Shown: positions 1 through 7,873, numbered from the stretch's first letter. The stretch is 64,000 bases of DNA from Aliivibrio finisterrensis_A (GCF_004167675.1 NZ_SEZQ01000019.1); one strand, 5' to 3'. Notes: generated by a model from the sequence alone, not told the origin. Translations and numbers: made by a program.

Positions 1-194
1 ACAGAGCAGCGAACATTGTGTTCTTTACGATCTTTATTCACTAATTTACAAATAGCACCGCCAGTTGGGTAGTAAACCCCAGTCACTGAACCTGTACCTA
101 TTGTGATAAATTCCTGAGCGCTTGCTGTACCCATACCAGCTACAACCATTGCGGCAGCAACAGTTGTGGTTTTAATCGCTTTACTTAGTGCCAT
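1..194 (-). CDS. TAXI-family TRAP transporter solute-binding protein (5' part only)
   Basis: Only the first 64 codons and part of the next are present; the gene runs off the left edge. The start at 194 is preceded by GGAAGG at good spacing. The product begins with a signal peptide (positive start, alanine/valine-rich core, cleavage near TASA-QE at residues 23-28), followed by FITIGTGSVTGVYYPTGGAI, the opening of TAXI-type TRAP receptors, which are called immunogenic protein in many Vibrio annotations. Family members are periplasmic receptors that pass a substrate, often a carboxylate or amino acid, to a fused membrane permease. The permease partner would lie outside the window. Substrate cannot be told. 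Confidence 0.85.
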   Translation of the reverse strand, partial: MALSKAIKTTTVAAAMVVAGMGTASAQEFITIGTGSVTGVYYPTGGAICKLVNKDRKEHNVRCS

Positions 195-538
195 GTTATT
201 CCCTTCCTTTATTGTATGACTTTTAATTGCATACCTTGTAATGACAAGATTAAATAAAAAATCAGTATTTATTCACTTTTAATTAAGTGTTTTCGTTTCC
301 TGTTACAGAAATGGCGAGTAAATGATAGCAAATTAATGAGTTGCTTTTAAAATAATGTTAAATAAAAACTATCAAAAGTGTGAAATAACTAACTAATGAC
401 AGGGTTAATAATAGCTATTATCGGCTTATTAGCATCAGTTTAATAAAATTTTGAACTGTGGGAAGTGGGTAGAATGATGAATAAGAGCACTTTATTAATT
501 TATAAAATGCTCTGATGTTGAGAGGAATTTATTTAGGT
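195..538. other. Intergenic region between the TAXI gene and argR
   Basis: This 344-bp AT-rich stretch holds the ribosome-binding region of the TAXI gene at its left end and the argR 3' hairpin (484-513) at its right end. A short dyad CTTGT-N4-ACAAG lies in the TAXI leader near 236-249. I see no convincing small open reading frame with a ribosome-binding site and no clean promoter pair. Confidence 0.5.
484..513 (-). terminator. Hairpin downstream of argR
   Basis: A 12-bp stem (AGAGCA... paired with ...TGCTCT, with one G-U pair on the minus strand) and a six-base loop sits about 25 bases beyond the argR stop. The downstream run in the argR direction is only moderately U-rich (TTATTC), so it may be a weak terminator or an mRNA 3' end stabiliser. 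Confidence 0.55.
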
Positions 539-1009
539 TTAAACTGAGTATTCAAATAAGTCACACACTGAATCAAATAATTCAGTTACATCAATCGTTC
601 TTGTTGGGGTGATAAAAATAGTATCATCGCCAGCAACAACACCTAAAATGCCTTCGGCTTTCCCTAAAGAGTCTAACAAGCGAGCAATAAGTTGAGCAGC
701 TCCTGGACCTGTGTGAATAACAACAAGCGCACTGTTATAATCAATATCCATTACAAGTTCACGAAGGGAGCTTGAAACCGTAGGCACGCCAAGTTCAATT
801 GGTAGGCAATACACCATTTCCATTTTGGCATTACGAGTACGAACTGCACCAAATTTGGTTAGCATTCGTGATACTTTGGATTGATTAATATTATCGAAAC
901 CTGCAATACGAAGTGCATCGACAATCTCACCTTGCGAACCAAATCGTTCCGCTTTAAGAATAGATTTAAATTCTTTAACTAATCGTTCTTGCTTTTCATT
1001 ATTTCGCAT
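539..1009 (-). CDS. argR: Arginine repressor ArgR
   Basis: This is the hexameric transcription factor that, with L-arginine as corepressor, represses arginine biosynthesis genes at ARG boxes. The 156-residue length equals that of E. coli ArgR. The N-terminal winged helix-turn-helix contains QSKVSRML (residues 43-50), the DNA-reading helix. The C-terminal oligomerisation and arginine-binding domain carries GPGAAQLIARLLDSLGKAEG and the GDDTIF motif, whose aspartates bind arginine. The gene is divergent from mdh, as in E. coli and Vibrio. Two ARG-box-like sequences lie in its leader (1025-1063), which suggests autoregulation. Identification is secure. Confidence 0.98.
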   Translation of the reverse strand: MRNNEKQERLVKEFKSILKAERFGSQGEIVDALRIAGFDNINQSKVSRMLTKFGAVRTRNAKMEMVYCLPIELGVPTVSSSLRELVMDIDYNSALVVIHTGPGAAQLIARLLDSLGKAEGILGVVAGDDTIFITPTRTIDVTELFDSVCDLFEYSV

Positions 1010-1024
1010 ACTGTTTTGATTCTT

Positions 1025-1063
1025 TTTGCAATAATTCCTACTATTCTCGCATAATTATTTATC
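1025..1063 (-). promoter_or_regulatory. Tandem ARG-box-like operators in the argR leader
   Basis: Two 18-bp sequences lie 3 bp apart (1025-1042 and 1046-1063), so their centres are 21 bp apart, the classical spacing of paired ARG boxes. The upstream one reads (minus strand) GATAAATAATTATGCGAG, close to the TGAAT-N4-ATTCA-like consensus. The second keeps only one good half (TTATTGCA). E. coli argR is autorepressed through such a pair; autoregulation here is inferred. Confidence 0.55.
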
Positions 1064-1269
1064 TATAACCAAATCAAAATCGTATTTCTGTGATTAGTTA
1101 CTTTTTATCAATAGACCTTTATTCTGTTGGTTAATTTGAAAGAATGGTTGTGAGGTCGGAGTAAAATAGTGATGAATTTGTAGCACGAATGGCATGTCAT
1201 TGCGTAAGGTCGCAAAGCGAAGCGAATAGGATTGAATTTCATTTGAGCTTACTATAACGTCGCTTTTAG

Positions 1270-1287
1270 TTTGAAAGTAAATTCATA
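1270..1287 (+). promoter_or_regulatory. ARG-box-like sequence upstream of mdh
   Basis: TTTGAAAGTAAATTCATA matches 16 of 18 positions of the ArgR consensus WNTGAATWWWWATTCANW. It covers the candidate mdh -35 element (TTGAAA, 1271-1276). A single box is usually weaker than a tandem pair, so ArgR binding is possible but unproven. Confidence 0.4.
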
Positions 1288-1300
1288 ATAAAAATATACC
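1271..1300 (+). promoter_or_regulatory. Candidate mdh promoter
   Basis: TTGAAA (1271-1276), an 18-bp spacer and TATACC (1295-1300) form a plausible sigma-70 promoter 24 bp upstream of the mdh start. Confidence 0.45.
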
Positions 1301-1323
1301 TCTACCACTCAAGGAGAACGAAC

Positions 1324-2259
1324 ATGAAAGTTGCTGTTATTGGCGCCGCAGGAGGCATCGGACAAGCGTTAGCACTACTTCTTAAGAACCGCCTACCAGC
1401 GGGTTCAGATCTTGCTCTTTATGATATAGCACCTGTAACACCTGGTGTTGCTGCAGATCTAAGTCATATCCCAACCCCTGTATCTATTAAAGGTTATTGT
1501 GGTGAAGATCCAACTCCTGCGCTTGAGGGAGCTGATGTCGTTTTAATTTCTGCAGGTGTTGCTCGTAAGCCAGGAATGGATCGTTCAGATCTATTTAATA
1601 TCAATGCGGGTATTGTGAAATCATTAACTGAAAAAATTGCAGTCACTTGTCCAAAAGCATGTATTGGTATTATTACAAACCCTGTTAATACAACAGTTGC
1701 GATTGCTGCTGAAGTACTAAAAAAAGCAGGCGTATATGATAAAAATAAATTATTCGGTGTAACAACACTTGATGTGATCCGTTCAGAAACGTTCGTTGCA
1801 GAATTAAAAGACAAAGATCCAGGCGAGATCCGTGTTCCAGTAATTGGTGGTCACTCTGGTGTTACTATCTTACCTCTTCTTTCTCAAGTAGAAGGTGTTG
1901 AGTTTACTGCTGAAGAAGTTGCAGCATTAACCCCACGTATTCAAAATGCAGGAACTGAGGTTGTTGAAGCTAAAGCCGGTGGTGGTTCTGCAACACTTTC
2001 AATGGGACAAGCAGCGTGTCGTTTTGGCTTGTCGTTAGTGAAAGCACTCGCTGGCGAACAGGGGGTTGTTGAATGTGCTTATGTTGAAGGCAACGGTGAA
2101 CATGCTCGTTTCTTCGCACAGCCAATTCTTCTTGGCAAGAATGGTATTGAAGAGATCCAATCGTATGGTGAGCTAAGTGCATTTGAACAAGAAGCACTGG
2201 AAAGTATGCTAGATACACTAAGAGGCGATATCAAAATTGGCGAAGAGTTTGTTAAATAA
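1324..2259 (+). CDS. mdh: Malate dehydrogenase
   Basis: NAD-dependent malate dehydrogenase oxidises malate to oxaloacetate in the TCA cycle, in the cytoplasm. The 311-residue product starts with the Rossmann motif GAAGGIGQ (residues 8-15). It has the substrate-binding arginines in ARKPGMDR, the conserved ITNPVNTTV, and the catalytic histidine in IGGHSGVTI. Length matches the E. coli enzyme (312). The ATG is preceded by AAGGAG. It stands alone, is divergent from argR and ends at a strong bidirectional terminator. An ARG-like box overlaps the candidate -35, so a link to arginine status is possible. Confidence 0.98.
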   Translation: MKVAVIGAAGGIGQALALLLKNRLPAGSDLALYDIAPVTPGVAADLSHIPTPVSIKGYCGEDPTPALEGADVVLISAGVARKPGMDRSDLFNINAGIVKSLTEKIAVTCPKACIGIITNPVNTTVAIAAEVLKKAGVYDKNKLFGVTTLDVIRSETFVAELKDKDPGEIRVPVIGGHSGVTILPLLSQVEGVEFTAEEVAALTPRIQNAGTEVVEAKAGGGSATLSMGQAACRFGLSLVKALAGEQGVVECAYVEGNGEHARFFAQPILLGKNGIEEIQSYGELSAFEQEALESMLDTLRGDIKIGEEFVK

Positions 2260-2278
2260 CTAACGAACAATATGTATT

Positions 2279-2316
2279 AAAAAAGGGCCGCTAATCAATT
2301 AGCGGCCCTTTTTTTG
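2279..2316. terminator. Bidirectional terminator between mdh and ispB
   Basis: A near-perfect stem (GGGCCGCTAAT / ATTAGCGGCCC) is flanked by A-run and T-run, so it should stop both mdh and the convergent ispB. Confidence 0.92.
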
Positions 2317-2350
2317 ATCTTTTCTTGCTGTTTATATTCGCGAGATTATC

Positions 2351-3322
2351 TTATTTACTGCGTTTAACTGCTAAATGAGCTAACGCTTTTAATGCTTCTT
2401 TATAATCAGATTCTGGCAGAATGTTCAATTCAGCAATGGCTTTATCTGCTTCTTCATTTGCTTTTTGTTTTGTGTACTCTAATGAACCGACTTCTTTCAT
2501 ACAAGCTAGGATCGGTTCTAGTTTATCTAACCCATTTCCTTTTTCTATTGCTTCACGGATCATTGCTGCTTGTTCTTCATTAGCATATTTCATTGCATGT
2601 AGTAATGGTAATGTCGGTTTTCCTTCTGCAAGATCATCCCCTACGTTTTTCCCCATGTCTTCACCATCAGAAGTGTAATCCATGACATCATCAATTAACT
2701 GAAAAGCAGTACCTAGATATTTACCGTAGTTTTGAAGTGCGGTTTCGATCTCTTGTGGTGCATCATTCAGGATCGCACCGATCTGTGTTGCTGCTTCAAA
2801 TAGGCGAGCTGTCTTAGAGTAGATCACCTGCATATAACTTTCTTCAGTCGTATTAGGATCGTTACAGTTCATTAATTGAAGCACTTCGCCTTCAGCGATC
2901 ACATTTACCGCTTCACTCATTAGACTAAGGATCTTTATGGATCCTAAGCTTGTCATCATTTGGAAAGAGCGGGTATAGATGAAATCACCAACCAATACAC
3001 TTGCTGCATTTCCGAACTCTGCATTTGCCGTTGCTTTACCGCGGCGCATGTCTGATTCATCAACAACATCATCATGCAAGAGGGTAGCGGTATGAATAAA
3101 TTCAATAAAAGCGGCTGCCATTGTGTGGTCTTTGCCTTCATATCCAAGAGCTTTAGCTGATAAAATGGCAAGAACTGGGCGTAGGCGTTTTCCACCGCCG
3201 CTAACAATGTAAAAACCAAGTTGGTTGATTAACGCAACATCTGAGTTGAGTTGAGCTAAGATGGTCTCATTGACGATTGCCATGTCATCAGCCGTTAGGG
3301 CTTGAATAGCTTTAAAATCCAT
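2351..3322 (-). CDS. ispB: Octaprenyl diphosphate synthase
   Basis: This trans-prenyltransferase extends farnesyl diphosphate with isopentenyl diphosphate to make the C40 side chain of ubiquinone and menaquinone. Both aspartate-rich motifs are present: DDVVDESDMRRG (first, substrate Mg binding) and DDVMDYTSD (second). GGGKRLRP marks the IPP-binding region. I chose the ATG at 3322 (MDFKAIQALT) rather than an upstream ATG at 3361, because it gives 323 residues, the length of E. coli IspB, and has GGAAGA at good spacing. It is divergent from rplU-rpmA, as in E. coli. Confidence 0.96.
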   Translation of the reverse strand: MDFKAIQALTADDMAIVNETILAQLNSDVALINQLGFYIVSGGGKRLRPVLAILSAKALGYEGKDHTMAAAFIEFIHTATLLHDDVVDESDMRRGKATANAEFGNAASVLVGDFIYTRSFQMMTSLGSIKILSLMSEAVNVIAEGEVLQLMNCNDPNTTEESYMQVIYSKTARLFEAATQIGAILNDAPQEIETALQNYGKYLGTAFQLIDDVMDYTSDGEDMGKNVGDDLAEGKPTLPLLHAMKYANEEQAAMIREAIEKGNGLDKLEPILACMKEVGSLEYTKQKANEEADKAIAELNILPESDYKEALKALAHLAVKRSK

Positions 3323-3482
3323 TATTCTTCCAGCAAGGTTAGGGCCTAAATCAGGCTTCATTATAATAAGTGATTAACTAAATAATACACTAAAATGGGG
3401 TTAGCAATACAGTCGAAAATTATCTCCTTATAGCTTAATGAGCACGTCGGCGATCTTTTCATCATTTTTCTTCATTTTTGGG

Positions 3483-3511
3483 TTGTCAGATTGAAATCAT
3501 TCGCGTAGAAT
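3483..3511 (+). promoter_or_regulatory. rplU promoter
   Basis: TTGTCA (3483-3488), an exact 17-bp spacer and TAGAAT (3506-3511) form a strong sigma-70 promoter about 88 bp upstream of rplU. Confidence 0.75.
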
Positions 3512-3598
3512 CCACGCCCTATTGATGACAAGTTTAACGCACACCAAAATTGTTGAGTAAACAAAATAAATGGTAGTGCGAAAGTAGCGGAGTAAAAT

Positions 3599-3910
3599 AT
3601 GTACGCTGTTTTCCAATCTGGTGGTAAACAACACCGTGTAAGTGAAGGTCAAACTCTTCGCTTGGAAAAATTAGACGTTGAGACTGGCGCAACAGTTGAT
3701 TTCGACAACGTTCTTATGATTGCTAATGGTGAAGAAATCACTGTTGGTGCACCTCTAGTAGCTGGCGGTAAAGTAACTGCGGAAGTAGTTCAGCACGGTC
3801 GTGGCGATAAAATTAAAATCGTTAAGTTCCGTCGTCGTAAGCATTCTCGTAAGCAGCAGGGCCATCGTCAATGGTTCACTGAAGTCAGAATCACTGGCAT
3901 CAGCGCTTAA
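3599..3910 (+). CDS. rplU: 50S ribosomal protein L21
   Basis: L21 is a primary component of the large ribosomal subunit that binds 23S rRNA. The 103 residues match the family length. The start MYAVFQSGGKQHRV and the basic segment KIVKFRRRKHSRKQQGHRQ with the ending TEVRITGISA are diagnostic. It is the first gene of the rplU-rpmA pair, 17 bp ahead of rpmA, and is preceded by a strong promoter. Confidence 0.99.
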   Translation: MYAVFQSGGKQHRVSEGQTLRLEKLDVETGATVDFDNVLMIANGEEITVGAPLVAGGKVTAEVVQHGRGDKIKIVKFRRRKHSRKQQGHRQWFTEVRITGISA

Positions 3911-3927
3911 TTTAAGGAGAATAACAA

Positions 3928-4185
3928 ATGGCACATAAAAAAGCTGGCGGTTCTACTCGTAACGGCCGCGATTCAGAAAGTAAACGTCTTGGTGTTAAGC
4001 GTTTCGGTGGCGAATCTGTTCTTGCAGGTAACATCATCGTACGTCAACGTGGTACTAAATTCCACGCTGGTACTAACGTAGGCATCGGTAAAGACCACAC
4101 TCTTTTCGCTCTATCTGAAGGTAAAGTGAAATTTGAAGTTAAAGGTCCTAAAAACCGTAAATTCGTTTCTATCGAAGCTGAATAA
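3928..4185 (+). CDS. rpmA: 50S ribosomal protein L27
   Basis: L27 reaches the peptidyl-transferase centre with its N-terminal tail and helps place tRNA. The product is 85 residues and begins MAHKKAGGSTRNGRDSESKR, the universal start of the family. The tail lacks the extra cleaved leader seen in Firmicutes, as expected for a gammaproteobacterium. AAGGAG precedes the ATG. A strong terminator follows, so obgE is transcribed separately. Confidence 0.99.
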   Translation: MAHKKAGGSTRNGRDSESKRLGVKRFGGESVLAGNIIVRQRGTKFHAGTNVGIGKDHTLFALSEGKVKFEVKGPKNRKFVSIEAE

Positions 4186-4205
4186 TAACTTTATAAGTTA
4201 ATTCT

Positions 4206-4236
4206 AAAGCCCTGCCAATTGGCGGGGCTTTTTATT
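4206..4236 (+). terminator. Terminator of rplU-rpmA
   Basis: Stem AAGCCCTGCC / GGCGGGGCTT with an AATT loop, followed by a T-run. Confidence 0.9.
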
Positions 4237-4241
4237 TATGG

Positions 4242-4324
4242 ATAGTCACCAGTTAAGCACTCTTCATCTATAATTATATCCATCTTTATAGATATCAATG
4301 TTAGAGTACTTAACTAGTGACTAT
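4242..4324. repeat. 83-bp inverted-repeat element
   Basis: Two 22-bp arms (4242-4263 and 4303-4324) match as inverted repeats at 20 of 22 positions around a 39-bp AT-rich core that has its own short dyad (ATCTATAA / TTATAGAT). Both mismatches become G-U pairs in minus-strand RNA. No coding capacity. It lies between the rpmA terminator and the obgE promoter. It could be a miniature inverted-repeat element or a remnant of one. Confidence 0.7.
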
Positions 4325-4351
4325 ATTAATATATACGTAGCGTAAAGATCA

Positions 4352-4380
4352 TTGACGATCAACGATTGAGACCTTATTCA
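4352..4380 (+). promoter_or_regulatory. Candidate obgE promoter
   Basis: TTGACG (4352-4357), a 17-bp spacer and TATTCA (4375-4380) lie about 100 bp upstream of the obgE start and just downstream of the inverted-repeat element. Confidence 0.55.
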
Positions 4381-4480
4381 CTGGTCTACAGTAAATCAGC
4401 CGTACTTGATATTCGAATGCCTTTTTATGTAAGTGCTTTTGATTATTAATAAGTACCAACGCTACAGCTCGGAGAAGAAA

Positions 4481-5653
4481 ATGAAATTCGTTGATGAAGC
4501 GACAATTAAAGTAGATGCCGGTGATGGCGGTAATGGTGTAGTTAGCTTTTGGCGTGAAAAATTCGTAGCTAAAGGCGGCCCTGACGGCGGTGATGGCGGC
4601 GACGGTGGCGATGTTTACCTAGAAGCGGATGAAAACCTAAATACACTTATCGATTATCGTTTTAATCGTTTTTATGACGCAGAGCGTGGTAAGAATGGTA
4701 GCGGTGGTAACTGTACTGGTAAGCGTGGTGAAGACATTACGTTGAAAGTGCCTGTAGGTACACGTGCTATTGATATCGATACTGGTGAGAAAGTTGCAGA
4801 ACTGATGACTCACGGTATGAAGGTGATGGTTGCTAAAGGCGGCTGGCATGGTTTAGGCAATACACGTTTTAAATCATCAGTAAACCGTGCTCCTCGTCAA
4901 AAGACATTAGGAACAAAAGGTGAAGTACGTGAACTTCGTCTAGAGCTTCTTCTTCTTGCTGATGTAGGTATGCTTGGTTTACCAAATGCGGGTAAATCTA
5001 CGTTTATTCGTGCGGTATCAGCAGCAAAACCAAAAGTAGCCGATTACCCATTTACAACATTAATCCCTAGTTTAGGTGTTGTACGTGCTCGCGGTAACAA
5101 AAGCTTTGTTGTTGCCGATATCCCTGGTCTAATTGAAGGTGCTGCTGATGGCGCAGGCCTAGGTGTACGTTTCTTAAAACACCTTGAGCGTTGTCGTGTA
5201 CTGCTTCATGTAATTGATATTCTTCCAATTGATGGCAGTGATCCTGTACAAAATGCATTAACTATCATTGATGAGTTAGAGCAATACAGTGAGAAAGTAG
5301 CGGGCAAACCACGTTGGTTATTATTCAATAAAACCGATCTTCTATTAGAAGAAGAAGCGGATGAAAAGATCAACGAGATCTTAGAAGCACTTGCTTGGGA
5401 TGATCGTCACTTTAAGATTGCAGCAGTAAGTCGCACAGGTACTCAAGAAGTATGTGATGAGCTGTCTGACTTTATGGATACTCTACCAAAAGAGATTCAA
5501 ACAGATGAAGAGAAAGCGGCTGATAAAGTTGACTTCATGTGGGATGATTACCATAAAGACGCAATGTCTGGTCAACACGTTGTTACTGAAGATGATGACG
5601 ATGACTGGGATGATGAAGAAGATGACGGTCACGTAATTTACGTTCGTGACTAA
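4481..5653 (+). CDS. obgE: GTPase ObgE (CgtA)
   Basis: ObgE is an essential GTPase in 50S subunit assembly, stress response and chromosome segregation. The glycine-rich Obg fold occupies about residues 1-159 (MKFVDEATIKVDAGDGGNG, then GGPDGGDGGDGG). The G domain has G1 GLPNAGKST, G3 DIPGLIEGA and G4 NKTD. The tail is very acidic (a DDDDDWDDEEDD run), as usual in gammaproteobacterial Obg. I chose the ATG at 4481, which has GGAGAAG just upstream and gives 390 residues, equal to E. coli. An upstream in-frame ATG at 4433 is not supported by the family. Confidence 0.97.
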   Translation: MKFVDEATIKVDAGDGGNGVVSFWREKFVAKGGPDGGDGGDGGDVYLEADENLNTLIDYRFNRFYDAERGKNGSGGNCTGKRGEDITLKVPVGTRAIDIDTGEKVAELMTHGMKVMVAKGGWHGLGNTRFKSSVNRAPRQKTLGTKGEVRELRLELLLLADVGMLGLPNAGKSTFIRAVSAAKPKVADYPFTTLIPSLGVVRARGNKSFVVADIPGLIEGAADGAGLGVRFLKHLERCRVLLHVIDILPIDGSDPVQNALTIIDELEQYSEKVAGKPRWLLFNKTDLLLEEEADEKINEILEALAWDDRHFKIAAVSRTGTQEVCDELSDFMDTLPKEIQTDEEKAADKVDFMWDDYHKDAMSGQHVVTEDDDDDWDDEEDDGHVIYVRD

Positions 5654-5682
5654 TTCAATCTGCTTCTATTACAGATAATAAT

Positions 5683-5711
5683 AAAAAACCGCACTTGTTG
5701 CGGTTTTTTTG
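5683..5711 (+). terminator. obgE terminator
   Basis: Stem AAAACCGCA / TGCGGTTTT with a short loop, followed by eight T. Confidence 0.9.
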
Positions 5712-5783
5712 TATTTAAATCAGTAAACATTATATCGAAATGATTAGAATGGGTTTTAATTTAATAAATCATTGCGAATAAAC

Positions 5784-6551
5784 ATGGATGAGAAGCAAAG
5801 AGAGATATCTCGCTTAGTAGCCAAAGCAGGGCAAATGCTATTACAGCATGGAGCTGAAAGTAGTTTGGTTTCTGATGTCAGTCGCCGCTTAGGCATTGCC
5901 GTCGGGGCTGATGATGTCGAAATATCATTGTCAGCAAGTTCACTAGTGATCACGACCATCATTAATGAGCATTGTATGACAACGGCTCGAAGAGCCCCCG
6001 ATCGCGGCATTAATATGAGGGCAATTACTGAGATCCAACGGATCTGTATTATGTCGGAAAAAGGGTTATTGGATCGGCATGAAGCAACCGCTAAGCTAGA
6101 TAATATTAGTCCTGAAAGATATAACCGCTGGCTTGTGGTTGTGATGATAGGTTTATCATGTGCCAGTTTTAGTCGTTTAGCAGGAGGTGATTGGCCTGTA
6201 TTTATGATGACATTTTTAGCTTCTTCATTAGGCATGATTGTTCGTCAAGAAATAGGACATCGACAATTTAATCCTCTGCTTAACTTTGGTATCACTGCCT
6301 TTGTGACCACTCTTATCTCCTCTCAAGCTGTTATTTATCACATTGGTAATATTCCTTTTCTTGCAATGGCTTCTTCTGTTTTGATGCTTGTTCCCGGTTT
6401 CCCTTTAATAAATGCCGTTGCCGATATGGTGAAAGGGTACGTTAATATGGGAATTGCTCGATGGACATTTGCGACCTTACTTACCCTAGCAACCAGCATT
6501 GGGATTGTGGGTGCGATGAACTTGGTTGGTGTCTGGGGATGGATTAACTAA
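5784..6551 (+). CDS. yjjP: YjjP-type threonine/serine (or succinate) exporter subunit
   Basis: Member of the ThrE/YjjP family (DUF1212). In E. coli YjjP works with YjjB as a two-part exporter linked to succinate export. The soluble N-terminal half holds the family motif LLQHGAESSLVSDVSRRLG (roughly residues 18-36). The second half is hydrophobic, with about five membrane segments. At 255 residues it is almost the E. coli length (256). I use the ATG at 5784; a TTG 12 bases upstream is an alternative and neither has a strong ribosome-binding site. The stop overlaps the start of the partner gene (TAATG), so the two are translationally coupled. Confidence 0.85.
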   Translation: MDEKQREISRLVAKAGQMLLQHGAESSLVSDVSRRLGIAVGADDVEISLSASSLVITTIINEHCMTTARRAPDRGINMRAITEIQRICIMSEKGLLDRHEATAKLDNISPERYNRWLVVVMIGLSCASFSRLAGGDWPVFMMTFLASSLGMIVRQEIGHRQFNPLLNFGITAFVTTLISSQAVIYHIGNIPFLAMASSVLMLVPGFPLINAVADMVKGYVNMGIARWTFATLLTLATSIGIVGAMNLVGVWGWIN

Positions 6552-7039
6552 TGAATGTTTTAATTAATTCGAATTTTGATTTATTACTCGCTTTATTAAA
6601 TGATATGTTTTTTGCCATGATCCCTGCAGTTGGTTTTGCCTTGGTATTTAATGTACCGGCTAAGGCTTTGAAATATTGTGCCATTGGTGGAGCAATTGGC
6701 CATGGAACACGATTTTTATTAATGCATTATGGTGCGCCTTTAGAGTGGGCAACACTATGCGCCGCAACCACGGTTGGAATGATAGGCGTACATTGGTCAC
6801 ATCGATTTCTCGCACACCCTAAAGTATTTACGGTTGCCGCTTTGATCCCAATGGTTCCGGGAGTCTTTGCATTTAAGGCAATGATCGCCGTGGTCGAAAT
6901 TAATCATCTTGGTTATTCTCCAGAGTTATGGGCCATGATGATTGATAATTTAATTAAGACCCTATTTACCATTGCTGCACTTGCGATTGGCCTTGCTATG
7001 CCTGGGCTACTGTTTTACCGTAGAAAGTCGATTGTTTAA
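6551..7039 (+). CDS. yjjB: YjjB-type exporter subunit
   Basis: A small hydrophobic protein of 162 residues with about four or five membrane segments, matching the ThrE_2 / YjjB half of the exporter. It shares one base with the stop of the upstream yjjP-like gene. The IPMVPGVFAFKAM segment is typical of the family. It presumably forms the inner-membrane exporter with YjjP; substrate is inferred from E. coli only. folA starts 22 bp downstream and may be cotranscribed. Confidence 0.83.
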   Translation: MNVLINSNFDLLLALLNDMFFAMIPAVGFALVFNVPAKALKYCAIGGAIGHGTRFLLMHYGAPLEWATLCAATTVGMIGVHWSHRFLAHPKVFTVAALIPMVPGVFAFKAMIAVVEINHLGYSPELWAMMIDNLIKTLFTIAALAIGLAMPGLLFYRRKSIV

Positions 7040-7061
7040 GTATAGTGATTAAGGAATAACT

Positions 7062-7541
7062 GTGAAAATTAGCATGATAGCCGCAATGGCAAAGAACCGT
7101 ATTATTGGTATTGATAATCAAATGCCATGGCACTTACCTGCTGATTTTGCATGGTTTAAGCAATGTACTATGGGTAAACCAATTGTAATGGGGCGTAAAA
7201 CCTATGAATCGATTGGTCGCCCTTTGCCAGGTCGTTTGAATATTGTATTAAGCCGTGATGCTAATTTGCAAATCGATGGTGTGACTTGCGTAACTTCAAT
7301 TGAAGAAGCAAAGCAAGTTGCAGGTGATATTGAAGAGCTGATGATTATTGGTGGTGGGTCAATTTACCAAGCGTGTCTTGCTGATGCGGATAAGTTGTAT
7401 CTGACGTTTATCGATGCTGATATTGATGGCGATACGCAGTTCCCAGATTGGGGTGAAGGCTGGAATCGGACTCACTCTGAAACGTATTCGAAAGATGAAA
7501 AAAATCAGTACGATATGGAGTTTGTGGTTTTAGAAAAGTAA
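7062..7541 (+). CDS. folA: Dihydrofolate reductase
   Basis: FolA reduces dihydrofolate to tetrahydrofolate with NADPH and is the trimethoprim target. The 159-residue product has the chromosomal type sequence ISMIAAMAKNRIIG, the substrate loop MPWHLPADFAWFK with the catalytic acidic residue, MGRKTYESIGRPLPGR and IIGGGSIY. The start is GTG at 7062, with AAGGA at suitable spacing, and this gives the same length as E. coli. It is a normal housekeeping enzyme, not a plasmid dfr type. Confidence 0.98.
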   Translation: MKISMIAAMAKNRIIGIDNQMPWHLPADFAWFKQCTMGKPIVMGRKTYESIGRPLPGRLNIVLSRDANLQIDGVTCVTSIEEAKQVAGDIEELMIIGGGSIYQACLADADKLYLTFIDADIDGDTQFPDWGEGWNRTHSETYSKDEKNQYDMEFVVLEK

Positions 7542-7873
7542 GAGCAGGACGAACTTCGTTCTAAAGGGCGCTTCGCTTAAAGGTTTCAGGAAAAGCGATG
7601 TTCTTTGAAGTATTTTATATATTTATTAGCAACCCCCACTAACTCCCCCTTATATTTACTTTATTGATCTCAATAACTTATCAAAAAAGGGGGAGAACCA
7701 TCTTTGTCGCTGTAGTTTCAGCACATGAATAACGGTTCCTCCCCTTGGTTAATTATATTCATTGGCAGTAATTATTAATATAAGGGGAGGCTAGGAGGGG
7801 TTGCTAATGATGAGTTAGATAAGCCGTTTATTTTTTTGCTTTTATAGTTTCTAGTCAGCGAAGCGTATCGTTT
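7542..7873. other. folA-apaH intergenic region
   Basis: This 332-bp region separates the convergent genes folA and apaH. It contains a 184-bp nested inverted-repeat element (7625-7808) flanked by two short modules rich in GCGAAGCG-like words (about 7560-7577 and 7853-7877). No small gene or simple T-run terminator is evident; the element's hairpins may serve as transcription ends. Confidence 0.6.
7625..7808. repeat. 184-bp nested inverted-repeat element (MITE- or REP-like)
   Basis: The ends are inverted repeats: ATTAGCAACCCC at the left and GGGGTTGCTAAT at the right, extending imperfectly to about 33 bp with TATA-rich inner ends. Inside are two hairpins of similar design: CTCCCCCTT (7643-7651) with AAGGGGGAG (7687-7695), and CCTCCCCTT (7738-7746) with AAGGGGAGG (7782-7790). 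All arms are alternately complementary, so other foldings are possible. No coding potential. Confidence 0.75.

Larger units (their letters stand above)
1010..1323. other. argR-mdh divergent control region
   Basis: This 314-bp region holds the argR leader with two ARG-box-like sequences on the left, and the mdh promoter, a further ARG-like box and the mdh ribosome-binding site (AAGGAG, 1311-1316) on the right. The middle carries an AGCGAAGCG-type module near 1213-1225, which recurs at other gene ends in the window. No small gene is supported. Confidence 0.6.

Noticed and set aside
1010..1323. Small gene between argR and mdh
   Set aside because: No frame with a ribosome-binding site and codon use like its neighbours was seen.
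2351..3361. Longer IspB from the ATG at 3361
   Set aside because: The extra 13 residues are not in the family, and the ATG at 3322 has a better ribosome-binding site.
5580..5640. Low-complexity acidic end of obgE as a possible frameshift
   Set aside because: Acidic tails are normal in gammaproteobacterial ObgE, and total length equals that of E. coli.
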